Below are positions 1-7,768 of a stretch of DNA of 30,362 nt, piece after piece. The position numbers and the translations under genes were made by a program. The notes below the pieces were generated by a model. The model was not told where the DNA came from, searched no databases, and saw only the letters and a program-made list of their open reading frames with translations. The stretch comes from JAFDVL01 sp043783625 (GTDB taxonomy: Bacteria; Acidobacteriota; Blastocatellia; RBC074): contig JAYVZE010000220.1 in NCBI GenBank assembly GCA_043783625.1, positions 1 through 30,362 on the forward strand, given 5' to 3'. The stretch's first letter is position 1, and each line of letters starts with the position of its first letter.

Positions 1-36
1 TAACCTGCCCTACTTGATAATTAGCTGGGCAGGTTA
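1..36. repeat. 10-bp inverted repeat at window edge
   Basis: TAACCTGCCC (1-10) is perfectly complementary to GGGCAGGTTA (27-36), enclosing a 16-base loop. A second small hairpin, AGGTT-AGG-AACCT, overlaps its right arm. No T-tract follows, so it is not a typical intrinsic terminator. It may be an operator upstream of the membrane-protein gene at 132 or the 3' end of an element cut by the window boundary. Confidence 0.5.
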
Positions 37-131
37 GGAACCTACCCTACATGTCACCGCTATAAATCCCGCCGCTATTACGGGGCGAAACACCGTAGCA
101 ATTCCACTACACTACTCACAGGAAATCCCTC

Positions 132-884
132 ATGTCCCAAACCATCACCCGAAACTACGCGCCGGAAAAGCGTACTGAGCGACAGTTTTTTACAGGCATG
201 GCAATTGTCATCGCGCTGTTGGTCTTCGCTGGTTTCGCGCCCAGCTATTATCTCAAGCCAATATTCGGTGTCCCGCCGTCATCAGGTCAGTTGACCGGGT
301 GGCACCATTTTCACGGACTGGTATTCACTTTATGGATTGTGTTTCTGTTAGTGCAAACCGTCTTAGTCGCAACCAAACGTACTGATATTCATCGTCGTTT
401 GGGAATCGGCGGGATGATACTGGCAACACTGATGACCGTGCTGGGTTTCTATATGTCCTTTGCGGGTGCGAAGCGCGGAGTGACAGTTCCGGGAGTTACC
501 CCGCTCGCCTTTTTGGGAGTTACCCTTGGCGACATTGTCTTGTTTCCGTTACTGATTGGCGCAGGGTTTTATTTTCGCCGCCGTCCTGACATGCATAAGC
601 GGCTGATGCTGCTGGCGACGATTGCGATTGTAACTCCGGCAGTAGCAAGGCTGTCTGCTCTGGCTTTTACTTTCATTCCAATTCCGCCCTTGTTTTTGGG
701 CTGGCTGGTCATGGACTTAATGATTTTGGCATGTGTGCTGTTCGATTTTATCACCCTCCGGCGGGTTCATCGTGCGACCATCATTGGCGGCGGGATCATC
801 CTGCTCTCAGAACCGCTACGTCTGGTAATTGCGAACACCTCAGTCTGGCTGAATCTCGCGGCGTGGCTGGTCAAGTGGTTTTAA
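132..884 (+). CDS. Multi-pass integral membrane protein, uncharacterised family
   Basis: The 250-residue product has about seven hydrophobic segments (roughly 18-36, 57-80, 90-111, 125-148, 155-175, 186-207, 215-235) and no soluble domain, so it should sit in the cytoplasmic membrane. Histidines cluster at predicted membrane edges (HHFH 58-61, H87, H155, H213), an arrangement that recalls haem-ligating membrane proteins, but that is inference only. The segments DIHRRLG (85-91) and PDMHKRLML (152-160) look like conserved landmarks of a widespread unnamed bacterial family. AGGAAA lies about 8 bases before the ATG and supports the start. It is followed by serC 72 bases later on the same strand, with no evident functional link. 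Confidence 0.75.
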   Translation: MSQTITRNYAPEKRTERQFFTGMAIVIALLVFAGFAPSYYLKPIFGVPPSSGQLTGWHHFHGLVFTLWIVFLLVQTVLVATKRTDIHRRLGIGGMILATLMTVLGFYMSFAGAKRGVTVPGVTPLAFLGVTLGDIVLFPLLIGAGFYFRRRPDMHKRLMLLATIAIVTPAVARLSALAFTFIPIPPLFLGWLVMDLMILACVLFDFITLRRVHRATIIGGGIILLSEPLRLVIANTSVWLNLAAWLVKWF

Positions 885-956
885 GAACAGAAGGCTAATT
901 TTGCTTTCAAATCAGGCTTGGGTTACATTGACTCTTTTTAATCAAGGAGCAAATTT

Positions 957-2048
957 ATGACACCACGACTCTTCAATTTCAGCGCAGGTCCCGCCGTGCT
1001 GCCGCTTTCCGTTTTGCAGGAAGCGCAACAAAATCTCATGTCGCTTCCCGGCGTCGGGATGTCTATCCTCGAAGTCAGTCATCGCTCTTCCGCTTTTGAA
1101 GAAATTATTCATCATGCGGAAGCCGATTTACGGACGCTTCTGAATATCCCGACCAATTACAAAGTCCTGTTTTTACAGGGCGGTGCGACGCTTCAGTTTT
1201 CAATGGTTCCGATGAATTTGCTGGGACAAGGGCAGAGCGCAGATTACATCGTAACTGGAAGTTGGGGCGAGGGAGCCGTCAAAGAAGCAAAGAAATTTGG
1301 AACAGCTCGTGAAGCCGCCAGCACAGTCGAAGGAAATTTTTCGCGGGTCACACGGCAGGAAGAATTGAATCTTGACGCAAACGCAGACTACGCTCATTAC
1401 ACGTCAAACGAAACAATTTTTGGTGTTGAGTACAACGAAATTCCTGAAGTTGGCGATGTTCCGCTGGTGTGCGATATGTCGTCAGATTTTCTCAGTCGCC
1501 CGGTGGATGTCAGCCGCTACGGATTGATTTATGCCGGAGCGCAAAAGAATGCCGGGCCAGCCGGAGCGACGATTGTGATTGTACGCGAAGACTTGTTAGA
1601 GCGTTCACAGAAGAGCCTGCCTTCGACGTTGAATTATAAAAACGTCGCGGACAAGGAATCCATGCTGAATACGCCGCCGTGTTTTTCGATCTACATTTGC
1701 GGGCTGGTTTTCAAATGGCTTCTGAATGAAGTCGGCGGATTGGAAAAGATTTTTGAAACGAATCAAGCCAAAGCGAAAATTCTTTACGATGCGATTGATG
1801 CTTCCGATGGTTATTATCGAGGGCACGCGGAGCTTGGCAGCCGAAGTTTGATGAATGCAACGTTTCGTTTGCCGAGTGAAGAACTTGAGAAAAAATTTGC
1901 GAAAGAGGCAACTGCGGCGGGGCTTGACGGACTGAAAGGACATCGCTCAGTCGGGGGGATGCGAGCTTCGATTTACAACGCTTTTCCTGTTGAGGGAGTT
2001 TCGGCGTTAGTGAAATTCATGCAGGAATTTGCTCAGCAGAACAGTTAA
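957..2048 (+). CDS. serC: Phosphoserine aminotransferase
   Basis: This is a PLP-dependent class V aminotransferase that converts 3-phosphohydroxypyruvate and glutamate to O-phosphoserine and 2-oxoglutarate in serine biosynthesis. The enzyme family also acts in the DXP-dependent pyridoxal phosphate pathway. The 363-residue length matches the family (about 360). Diagnostic segments are FNFSAGPAVLP at 6-16, EVSHRS at 39-44, GGATLQF at 75-81 and the PLP-lysine segment AGAQKNAGPAG, with the Schiff-base lysine at K197 (E. coli SerC uses K198). The C-terminal GGMRASIYNAF is also typical. AAGGAG precedes the ATG at normal spacing. serA and serB are not nearby, so the serine pathway is dispersed. An inverted repeat directly downstream may end the transcript. 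Confidence 0.96.
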   Translation: MTPRLFNFSAGPAVLPLSVLQEAQQNLMSLPGVGMSILEVSHRSSAFEEIIHHAEADLRTLLNIPTNYKVLFLQGGATLQFSMVPMNLLGQGQSADYIVTGSWGEGAVKEAKKFGTAREAASTVEGNFSRVTRQEELNLDANADYAHYTSNETIFGVEYNEIPEVGDVPLVCDMSSDFLSRPVDVSRYGLIYAGAQKNAGPAGATIVIVREDLLERSQKSLPSTLNYKNVADKESMLNTPPCFSIYICGLVFKWLLNEVGGLEKIFETNQAKAKILYDAIDASDGYYRGHAELGSRSLMNATFRLPSEELEKKFAKEATAAGLDGLKGHRSVGGMRASIYNAFPVEGVSALVKFMQEFAQQNS

Positions 2049-2052
2049 TTAC

Positions 2053-2124
2053 TAACCACAAGAAGCGCAAGAGGCACAAGAGAATAAGTGAAGTCTTTTG
2101 TGCCTTCTGTGCTTTTTATGGTTA
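2053..2124. repeat. Imperfect long inverted repeat downstream of serC
   Basis: The arm TAACCACAAGAAGCGCAAG (continuing with AGGCACAAGAG, from 2053) pairs with the arm ending TGCTTTTTATGGTTA at 2124. About 21 of 27 inner positions match, with taacca/tggtta at the ends and a loop near 2084-2093. Purine-rich 'aaggcacaaag' repeats of this kind are seen between genes in several environmental phyla. It could act as a terminator for serC or be a small dispersed element. Confidence 0.6.
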
Positions 2125-2137
2125 ATTTAAGCGAATA

Positions 2138-3034
2138 ATGAATAAAAAATTTGTCGTATGGTTGATCCTTTGTCTGATTTGGGGATCAACCTGGCTCTTT
2201 ATTAAAATTGGACTCCGCGATTTGCCGCCGATTTCTTTTGCTGCGATCCGCTTTGGATTGGCGGCAATAATTTTGTGGGGAATCGCATGGTATCGAAAAG
2301 CTCAGCCGCCGAAAAACCGGCGTGATTGGACGACACTTTTCTGGTCGGCAATGCTCGGATTTAGTATCAACTATAGTTTGATTTTCTGGGGTGAAGCTTA
2401 TATTTCATCCGGCCTGGCTGCCGTCCTGCAATCCATGATTCCGGCGTTTGGGTTGCTTATGGCGCATTGGTTCCTCCCGGCTGAAAAAATTACAATGCGA
2501 AAATTTCTCGGCGTGGCAGTTGGCATTGGTGGCGTTGCACTGATTTTTTCTGATCAATTCCAGTTTGAAAATAAAATGGCTTTGGCCGGATGTGCGGCAT
2601 TGCTTGGGAGTGCATTTTTCGTTTCCGCTTCAAATATTTTAATTAAAGCCAGAGGCGTGCATTTAGACCCGGTAGTGACTTCAGCGACGCAGATGTCAAT
2701 GGGAGCGGTTCCCATGTTTTTAGTAGGATTTTTCTGGGAAGGGAACCCCGCCAATTTTCAATGGTCGAGGGCTTCATTTTTGGCACTGGTCTATTTAGCC
2801 GTTTTCGGTTCGGTCGCCGCGTTTACGCTGTATTATTGGCTGCTCAAGCACTGGGATGTGACCAAAGCCGGGATGATTTCATTAGTCACTCCAGTGATTG
2901 CGGTCGCGCTGGGGATGCTGACTTTGCACGAGCAATTAACCTGGCAAATCGCAGTTGGGACAATTCTCATCATCGGAGGTATTACCGCGATTATGGGCGA
3001 GGAAATTTTGCCTCAACGTAAAGCTTTAAGTTAG
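2138..3034 (+). CDS. EamA/DMT-superfamily transporter
   Basis: The 298-residue, highly hydrophobic product has two EamA repeats (about 4-140 and 150-290) and about ten membrane helices. The opening LCLIWGSTWLFIKIGL (12-27), followed by PPISFAAIRFGLAA, is the classic first-helix signature of the drug/metabolite transporter superfamily. The second repeat starts near ASNILIKARG and ends GTILIIGGITAIMGEE. The substrate cannot be predicted; relatives move amino acids, amines or other metabolites across the inner membrane. No strong Shine-Dalgarno is visible before the ATG. It lies between serC and secG on the same strand, separated from serC by a hairpin and from secG by a promoter that starts at its stop codon. 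Confidence 0.88.
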   Translation: MNKKFVVWLILCLIWGSTWLFIKIGLRDLPPISFAAIRFGLAAIILWGIAWYRKAQPPKNRRDWTTLFWSAMLGFSINYSLIFWGEAYISSGLAAVLQSMIPAFGLLMAHWFLPAEKITMRKFLGVAVGIGGVALIFSDQFQFENKMALAGCAALLGSAFFVSASNILIKARGVHLDPVVTSATQMSMGAVPMFLVGFFWEGNPANFQWSRASFLALVYLAVFGSVAAFTLYYWLLKHWDVTKAGMISLVTPVIAVALGMLTLHEQLTWQIAVGTILIIGGITAIMGEEILPQRKALS

Positions 3035-3063
3035 TTGACACAAGTTACCTGATTGCGTATCAT
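3035..3063 (+). promoter_or_regulatory. Sigma-70-type promoter for secG
   Basis: A consensus -35 TTGACA (3035-3040), a 17-base spacer and -10 TATCAT (3058-3063, five of six matches) start right after the transporter stop codon. This predicts a transcript from about 3070 that reads secG and probably the downstream tRNA-Leu. Confidence 0.7.
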
Positions 3064-3116
3064 CGCCGCTTGTTTTCAGGAGCCTCATTTCAAATTAGAG
3101 AAGGTAGGGAACAGTC

Positions 3117-3560
3117 TTGATTTACGTTTTATATACAATTTATATTTTAGCTGCCGTTTTCCTGATTCTGGTTATTTTACTGCAATCCGGTAAAGGTGGA
3201 GACGTTGCTTCTGCTTTTGGCGGAGCTGGAAGCCAGACCGCCTTCGGGCCGCGTGGCGCACAAAAACCACTGGAGAAGGCGACAATTTTTTCTGCTATTA
3301 CTTTTATGTTAATGGCGTTGATTTTTTCATTGCCGGGAGTGACGGGCGGAAGTTCGGTCGTGAAAGACCCTGGTAAAACTCCAGCTCCTTCGCCGTCAGT
3401 TGCCGCTGCTGCGCCTTCGATTGCTCCGGCTGCATCAGCCGCTGCGAGTCTTGCCGTTACTGGTGAGAGTGTGAAGCCTGCCGCTTCAGTTGCGGTCAAG
3501 GATGACAAGAAAGAAACTCCTGCGAAACCGGCGGCTTCAGTTGTACCCGAGAAAAAGTAG
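3117..3560 (+). CDS. secG: Preprotein translocase subunit SecG with extended tail
   Basis: SecG is the small, non-essential membrane subunit of the SecYEG protein-export channel. Residues 1-22 form the first membrane helix and about 55-73 the second. Between them is the family hallmark, LLQSGKGGDVASAFGGAGSQ (21-40), followed by TAFGPRG. The start is TTG, with AGGTAGGG about 7 bases upstream. The product is 147 residues, whereas SecG is often 75-110. The excess is an Ala/Pro/Lys-rich, low-complexity tail from about residue 78 that should lie outside the membrane. It is likely co-transcribed with tRNA-Leu, which begins 14 bases after its stop. Confidence 0.93.
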   Translation: MIYVLYTIYILAAVFLILVILLQSGKGGDVASAFGGAGSQTAFGPRGAQKPLEKATIFSAITFMLMALIFSLPGVTGGSSVVKDPGKTPAPSPSVAAAAPSIAPAASAAASLAVTGESVKPAASVAVKDDKKETPAKPAASVVPEKK

Positions 3561-3574
3561 TAAAATTTTCCCTA

Positions 3575-3659
<85 letters not shown>

Positions 3660-3670
3660 ATTGTAAAAAG

Positions 3671-3708
3671 AAAAGCTCGTTAGTCTGATTCAGGCTGACG
3701 AGTTTTTT
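3671..3708 (+). terminator. Intrinsic terminator after tRNA-Leu
   Basis: CTCGTTAG (3676-3683) pairs with CTGACGAG (3695-3702) with one G-U pair, and the stem is extended by A-T pairs. TTTTTT (3703-3708) follows. This is the expected end of the secG/tRNA-Leu transcript. Confidence 0.85.
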
Positions 3709-3735
3709 GTATTTTACGGTTTACTCTCAGCCTGA

Positions 3736-3765
3736 TTGCAGCTTTCTCTCAACTGGTGTTATAAA
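3736..3765 (+). promoter_or_regulatory. Candidate extended -10 promoter for phoD
   Basis: TTGCAG (3736-3741), an 18-base spacer and TGT-TATAAA (TG at 3757-3758, -10 at 3760-3765) resemble an extended -10 promoter. The predicted start near 3772 leaves a leader of about 90 bases before the ATG at 3862. It argues against translating the reading frame upstream of that ATG. Confidence 0.5.
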
Positions 3766-3861
3766 AATCCTCTTTGCAGAAGCCTGCACGAAGTAAGGGC
3801 GTCCGCATTCTTCTTCTTTGTGTTTGTCCGAAAATCCTATCAAAGCTGGAGTGTCTATAAA

Positions 3862-5415
3862 ATGCCGCGAATTACAAACTTCAAACGTCGTGATTTTATC
3901 CGTCAATCAACCGTCTTTGCCGGAGCTTCGACGATTTTTCCTTTCTCCGGCTGGAGCAAAAACGAAACGCTGACATTCGCTGCAAACCCGTTCACTCTGG
4001 GGATTGCTTCCGGTGATCCCTGGCCTGATGGCGTAGTTTTGTGGACGCGTCTGGCTCCCGATCCATTGCACGGCGGCGGCATGCCAAATCAGTCCGTACC
4101 CGTAAAATGGGAGGTCGCTACTGATGAAAGAATGCAAAAAATTGTAGCGCGGGGAACCGTCATCGCACGTCCTGAAACGGGTCATTCTGTTCACGTGGAG
4201 GTGCGCGGATTACAGCCTTCGCGCTGGTATTGGTACCGCTTTACGTTGGATGCCGGTTCCAGTCCCATTGGACGCACGCGCACGGCTCCAGCCTTGAATG
4301 CCAGCAATGATCGCCTCAATTTTGCTTTTGTTTCCTGTCAGCATTACGAGGTTGGATATTTCACAGCCTATCGGCATTTGGCGCAGGATGATCTGGATTT
4401 AGTGCTGCATCTGGGCGATTACATTTATGAATATGGCGTGGCGGAAAATCGTCCCCGCAAGCACAACAGCCCCGAAATAAAAACGGTTGAAGATTACCGG
4501 AACCGGTACGCGCTCTATAAAAGTGATCCGCTTTTACAACAAGCGCACGCCCAATATCCCTGGGCGGTCATTTGGGACGATCATGAAGTTGACAATAATT
4601 ACGCGGGATTGACGCCGGAAGACAAGCAGACGCCCGAAGAATTTGCCCGGCGTCGGGCGATTGCCTATCAGGTGTATTACGAAAATATGCCGCTCCGCCG
4701 CTCTGTCTTGCAACGCGGAAATAATGTCAGGATTTATCGGCAGCTTCCGTATGGAAAATTGGCGAACTTTACGATGCTCGACACACGGCAATACCGGAGC
4801 GATCAACCATGCGACGATGGTACAAAGCCAGCCTGTCCTGAATCACTTGCCTCTGATCGTACGATGCTGGGCGCAGCGCAGGAACAGTGGTTGAAGCGTT
4901 CGTTGAGTACTTCAAAAGCTGGCTGGAATGTCATCGCGCAACAGGTCATGATCGGAGCTGTAGACATTGCTCCGGGGGCCGATAAATTCTTTCCGATGGA
5001 TCAATGGAATGGTTATGCTGCGCCGCGTCAACGTTTGCTGGAATTTCTTCGCGACCGTCAGCCAGCCAATCCGATTGTACTGACAGGCGACATTCACTCG
5101 AATTGGGTGAACGATTTAAAGCCGGAGTTTTATCGGGAAGATTCTCCTGTTGTAGCGACAGAGTTTGTCGGAACTTCAATCACAAGTGGCGGCGATGGCT
5201 CTGATGTCCGTCCGACCACAGCTTCGGTTTTAGCTGAAAACCCGCACATCAAATTTTTCAACGGGCAACGCGGTTATGTGCGATGTTCAGTGACGCCGCA
5301 ACGCTGGCAAACGGATTTTCGAGTCGTGGAAACCGTCAGTAAACCGGACGCGCCGATTTCTACACGCGCTTCTTTTGTGGTGGAGAATGGAAAGCCGGGA
5401 GCGGTTCGGGCTTAA
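3862..5415 (+). CDS. Tat-exported PhoD-family alkaline phosphatase/phosphodiesterase
   Basis: The 517-residue product has a twin-arginine signal at its N-terminus (KRRDFIRQ, 8-15, followed by a hydrophobic stretch), so it should be exported folded. The PhoD N-terminal domain begins near FTLGIASGDPWPDGVVLWTR (44-63). The metallophosphatase domain follows with the conserved FVSCQ (C159), LGDYIYE (184-190), WDDHEVDNNY (238-247) and LTGDIHSNW (407-415), which together supply the Fe/Ca ligands known from PhoD. It should release phosphate from phosphoesters in the periplasm. The ATG at 3862 is chosen because the RR motif then falls at the very N-terminus, GGAG lies about 10 bases before it, and a promoter overlaps the longer open frame. 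Its stop is four bases from the convergent PAP2 gene. No Pho-box-like control was recognised. Confidence 0.93.
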   Translation: MPRITNFKRRDFIRQSTVFAGASTIFPFSGWSKNETLTFAANPFTLGIASGDPWPDGVVLWTRLAPDPLHGGGMPNQSVPVKWEVATDERMQKIVARGTVIARPETGHSVHVEVRGLQPSRWYWYRFTLDAGSSPIGRTRTAPALNASNDRLNFAFVSCQHYEVGYFTAYRHLAQDDLDLVLHLGDYIYEYGVAENRPRKHNSPEIKTVEDYRNRYALYKSDPLLQQAHAQYPWAVIWDDHEVDNNYAGLTPEDKQTPEEFARRRAIAYQVYYENMPLRRSVLQRGNNVRIYRQLPYGKLANFTMLDTRQYRSDQPCDDGTKPACPESLASDRTMLGAAQEQWLKRSLSTSKAGWNVIAQQVMIGAVDIAPGADKFFPMDQWNGYAAPRQRLLEFLRDRQPANPIVLTGDIHSNWVNDLKPEFYREDSPVVATEFVGTSITSGGDGSDVRPTTASVLAENPHIKFFNGQRGYVRCSVTPQRWQTDFRVVETVSKPDAPISTRASFVVENGKPGAVRA

Positions 5416-5419
5416 AGAA

Positions 5420-6049
5420 TTAGTGCGTCTGCGCTTTCGTAAAATGATTGTTCAAGGTGAGAAGCAATAAAACCCAGGTGCCGCCGCACAGATACGCGCC
5501 GAGAATGTCACTCGACCAATGCGCTCCAAGCGTGACGCGGGCGCCGCCTCCAATCAGCAACAACAGGCTGCAAATTACGATGATTGAAGACCGCAAGTTG
5601 CCCTTCAAATTTTGCCACGCCAGCATCGCCAATAATCCAAACATTGAAAAAAATATCAGTCCGAAGCCGGAGGGAAATGAAAACCCCGAAGGTGATCCAG
5701 TGACACGAATCAATTGTGCGGAAGGACGTGGACGACCAACCAGGGCTTTGAGATGTGGCTCTGCGAATACCATTCCGCCAAAACAAATGACGGCAATCAA
5801 AGCACCGCGCCATCCCGCTAACCACCAGGCGATTGCGGCGGTGAAGGTCAGCAAAACGTAATTCCACGGACTGCTGACAGTACTGGTCACGACCTTCGCC
5901 CATGCAACATTTTCTCCGCTGATTGATTGGATGAATTTAGCAAGCGCGATGTCACCCGGAAAATAAGCTGATTGTGTTGCAAAAAGTGCGACTATCGCGG
6001 TGACGGCGAACAGCGCAAATAATTTAATCCAATCTTGTGGCTTGGTCAT
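5420..6049 (-). CDS. PAP2-family membrane phosphatase with altered C2 motif
   Basis: The 209-residue protein has about six membrane helices and the three-part PAP2 phosphatase signature. C1 is K101-x6-R108-P109 (KALVGRPRP). C2 is at 126-129 but reads PSGF instead of PSGH. C3 is R171-x5-H177-x3-D181 (RVTLGAHWSSD). Family members dephosphorylate lipid phosphates such as phosphatidate or undecaprenyl diphosphate at the membrane. The C2 histidine is the usual acid/base residue, so its replacement by Phe (codon TTC) suggests weakened or changed activity, while the C3 nucleophile His is kept. Upstream, AGGATGAC precedes the ATG. The gene is convergent with phoD with a four-base gap and no terminator visible between them. 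Confidence 0.88.
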   Translation of the reverse strand: MTKPQDWIKLFALFAVTAIVALFATQSAYFPGDIALAKFIQSISGENVAWAKVVTSTVSSPWNYVLLTFTAAIAWWLAGWRGALIAVICFGGMVFAEPHLKALVGRPRPSAQLIRVTGSPSGFSFPSGFGLIFFSMFGLLAMLAWQNLKGNLRSSIIVICSLLLLIGGGARVTLGAHWSSDILGAYLCGGTWVLLLLTLNNHFTKAQTH

Positions 6050-6254
6050 GTCATCCTGCTTTCGGTTTTATTGAAGTTAGAAACTGAAGAAATAGTAACA
6101 AAGGTTTCGTGACAACGTAAGCGCAGTTTTATCGGGTTGCCGGAATTGAACGAATTCATTTGTGCTGGGTGTTTATGATAGAACTGCATTGCGCTCAGTT
6201 CTACGAACTTCTTTAAATATGGTAAACTCGAAGATTCTTGAATGAGGAATTTTT

Positions 6255-6746
6255 ATGGCGATGAACCCTAATTTGTTGAGAGCCGATGAGCTTGGCATCA
6301 AACTCGAAATCGTAAATGGCTTACCGCTTTGGGAAGCGCATCCGGTTTACAAGCATCAAAAAGCGATTGATCGCATCCGTGCTACGATCACGCCGATTGC
6401 CTTGAATGGCGAAGTTTGCGCTTGTATTCATGCCTCGGATGTTTACGTGAGTTTTCCTGATGGTTCATTGAAACGCCCCGACATCGCAATTTTTTGCCGT
6501 GAACCGGATGAAGAAGACGAAGCGATTATGCTCGTCCCTGAAGCCGTTATCGAAATCATCAGCAAAGGCTACGAAGCCAAAGACCTTGAAATCGGGCCAA
6601 GCTTTTATTTGTCGCAAGGTGTAAAAGATGTAGTGGTGTTCAATCCGTACACGTTAGAAGTGCTGCACGTTAGACGCGATGGCGCGACGCGCAAGATTTC
6701 TCCTGTGGCGATTGAATTGGAATGTGGATGTAAATGTTCTGTTTGA
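6255..6746 (+). CDS. Uma2-family (DUF820) putative nuclease, divergent
   Basis: The 163-residue protein has the Uma2 PD-(D/E)XK-like core: LKRPDIAIF with D76, VPEAVIEIIS with E100, then YLSQGVKDVVVFNPYTLEVLHVRRDG, which aligns with the family's Y..GV.EYWLVDP strand pattern. The usual lysine four residues before that tyrosine is absent here (Gly114), unlike the second Uma2 gene in this window. Uma2 proteins are widely multiplied in cyanobacteria and acidobacteria and are annotated as putative endonucleases without a proven role. GAGGA precedes the ATG. It opens the accessory block and is followed 13 bases later by the DUF4238 gene, possibly in one transcript. Confidence 0.82.
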   Translation: MAMNPNLLRADELGIKLEIVNGLPLWEAHPVYKHQKAIDRIRATITPIALNGEVCACIHASDVYVSFPDGSLKRPDIAIFCREPDEEDEAIMLVPEAVIEIISKGYEAKDLEIGPSFYLSQGVKDVVVFNPYTLEVLHVRRDGATRKISPVAIELECGCKCSV

Positions 6747-6759
6747 TTATTTGTGTTTT

Positions 6760-7707
6760 ATGCAAGAAAAACATAACCACCACATTATTCCCCGTGCTTA
6801 CTTAAGAGGCTTCGAATGTCAAGAAAAACCATCTTGGATTTGGGTCTACGAGCGTGGAAAAAATCATAACCCAGGGTACATGGAATCAAAATATAACCCT
6901 CGGCAATTGCCAATTAGCAAAGCAGGGGCTGCCAAAGATTTTTATGCTACCCCAGATGGACAAGGTGGAATGGACTTCAACAGTAATGAGGATATTTTGC
7001 AAGCGAAAGAAACTCCTTCCGATAAGGTTTTCAAAAAGCTAAGAAACAAGCAAATGATTTCAGCCAGCGAAAAACTAATACTTGCAGAATACATCGTCAT
7101 GATGATTAGTCGCGTTCGACGATTTGAGGGTTTTAGCGAACGGCTTTGGCAAATAGTTTCCAAGGAAGACAAGCATTTTATCGATATTTACTTGAAAAAA
7201 ATGAAAGATAAGCTTTCCCAGTCTCACACTCTTCCTGCAAAGAAAATAAGTATTTTACAGCGTAGGATTTACGTTTGGGAAAAGGTACGAGAAGGGATTC
7301 CTCGGCATTTATCACTTGACGGATCAAGGTCTATGATGGTGAAAGGAAATAAGAATGCGGAGCGTATTATTGCGCAAATGACTTGGCAGTTTCTTACTGC
7401 CCCACAAGACGAAATATTCATTACCAATGACAATCCAGTTTTTTTCTTTGAGAAACTAGGTATTGCTGGACATCCTCGTTCTGAAGTTACATTTCCAATT
7501 TCTAGTAATATTGCGTTAGTCGCCTCATTGAATAAAGGGCTTTCCGAAAATATTTCCCCTGCTACATCTCAAGAATTGAAAGAAATAAACAGAAGAACCG
7601 CATATTCGGCTATGCAAGAGATTTATTGCTCGCAAAATAAAAGCTGGATAGTGAACATCCTAAACAAAAAAAATCATCAAGTTAATTTTTTATACCGTGA
7701 ACGATAA
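6760..7707 (+). CDS. DUF4238 domain-containing protein
   Basis: The 315-residue soluble protein opens with HHIIPRAYLRGF (7-18), the N-terminal hallmark of DUF4238, and carries IFITNDNPV near 219-227, another family landmark. DUF4238 has no established biochemical activity; members occur sporadically in variable genome regions. The ATG at 6760 is chosen because the family motif begins within eight residues of it. An upstream in-frame extension would overlap the Uma2 gene and adds no motif. No good Shine-Dalgarno is visible. Base composition differs from the core genes: hand counts give 19/60 and 21/60 G+C at 7021-7080 and 7441-7500, against 33/60 in metH at 10861-10920, which suggests horizontal acquisition. 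Confidence 0.8.
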   Translation: MQEKHNHHIIPRAYLRGFECQEKPSWIWVYERGKNHNPGYMESKYNPRQLPISKAGAAKDFYATPDGQGGMDFNSNEDILQAKETPSDKVFKKLRNKQMISASEKLILAEYIVMMISRVRRFEGFSERLWQIVSKEDKHFIDIYLKKMKDKLSQSHTLPAKKISILQRRIYVWEKVREGIPRHLSLDGSRSMMVKGNKNAERIIAQMTWQFLTAPQDEIFITNDNPVFFFEKLGIAGHPRSEVTFPISSNIALVASLNKGLSENISPATSQELKEINRRTAYSAMQEIYCSQNKSWIVNILNKKNHQVNFLYRER

Positions 7708-7768
7708 ATTAAACACGCGCTCAATTTTCCATTAGCAAGGTCGGCTACAAAATCTGAGCGAAGCATTT

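Noticed and set aside
3736..3861. 42-residue N-terminal extension of the PhoD protein
   Set aside because: It overlaps a likely promoter, lacks a ribosome site and would bury the twin-arginine signal inside the protein.
6679..6759. Upstream start for the DUF4238 protein overlapping Uma2
   Set aside because: The extra 27 residues are out-of-frame Uma2 sequence; the family motif begins just after the ATG at 6760.
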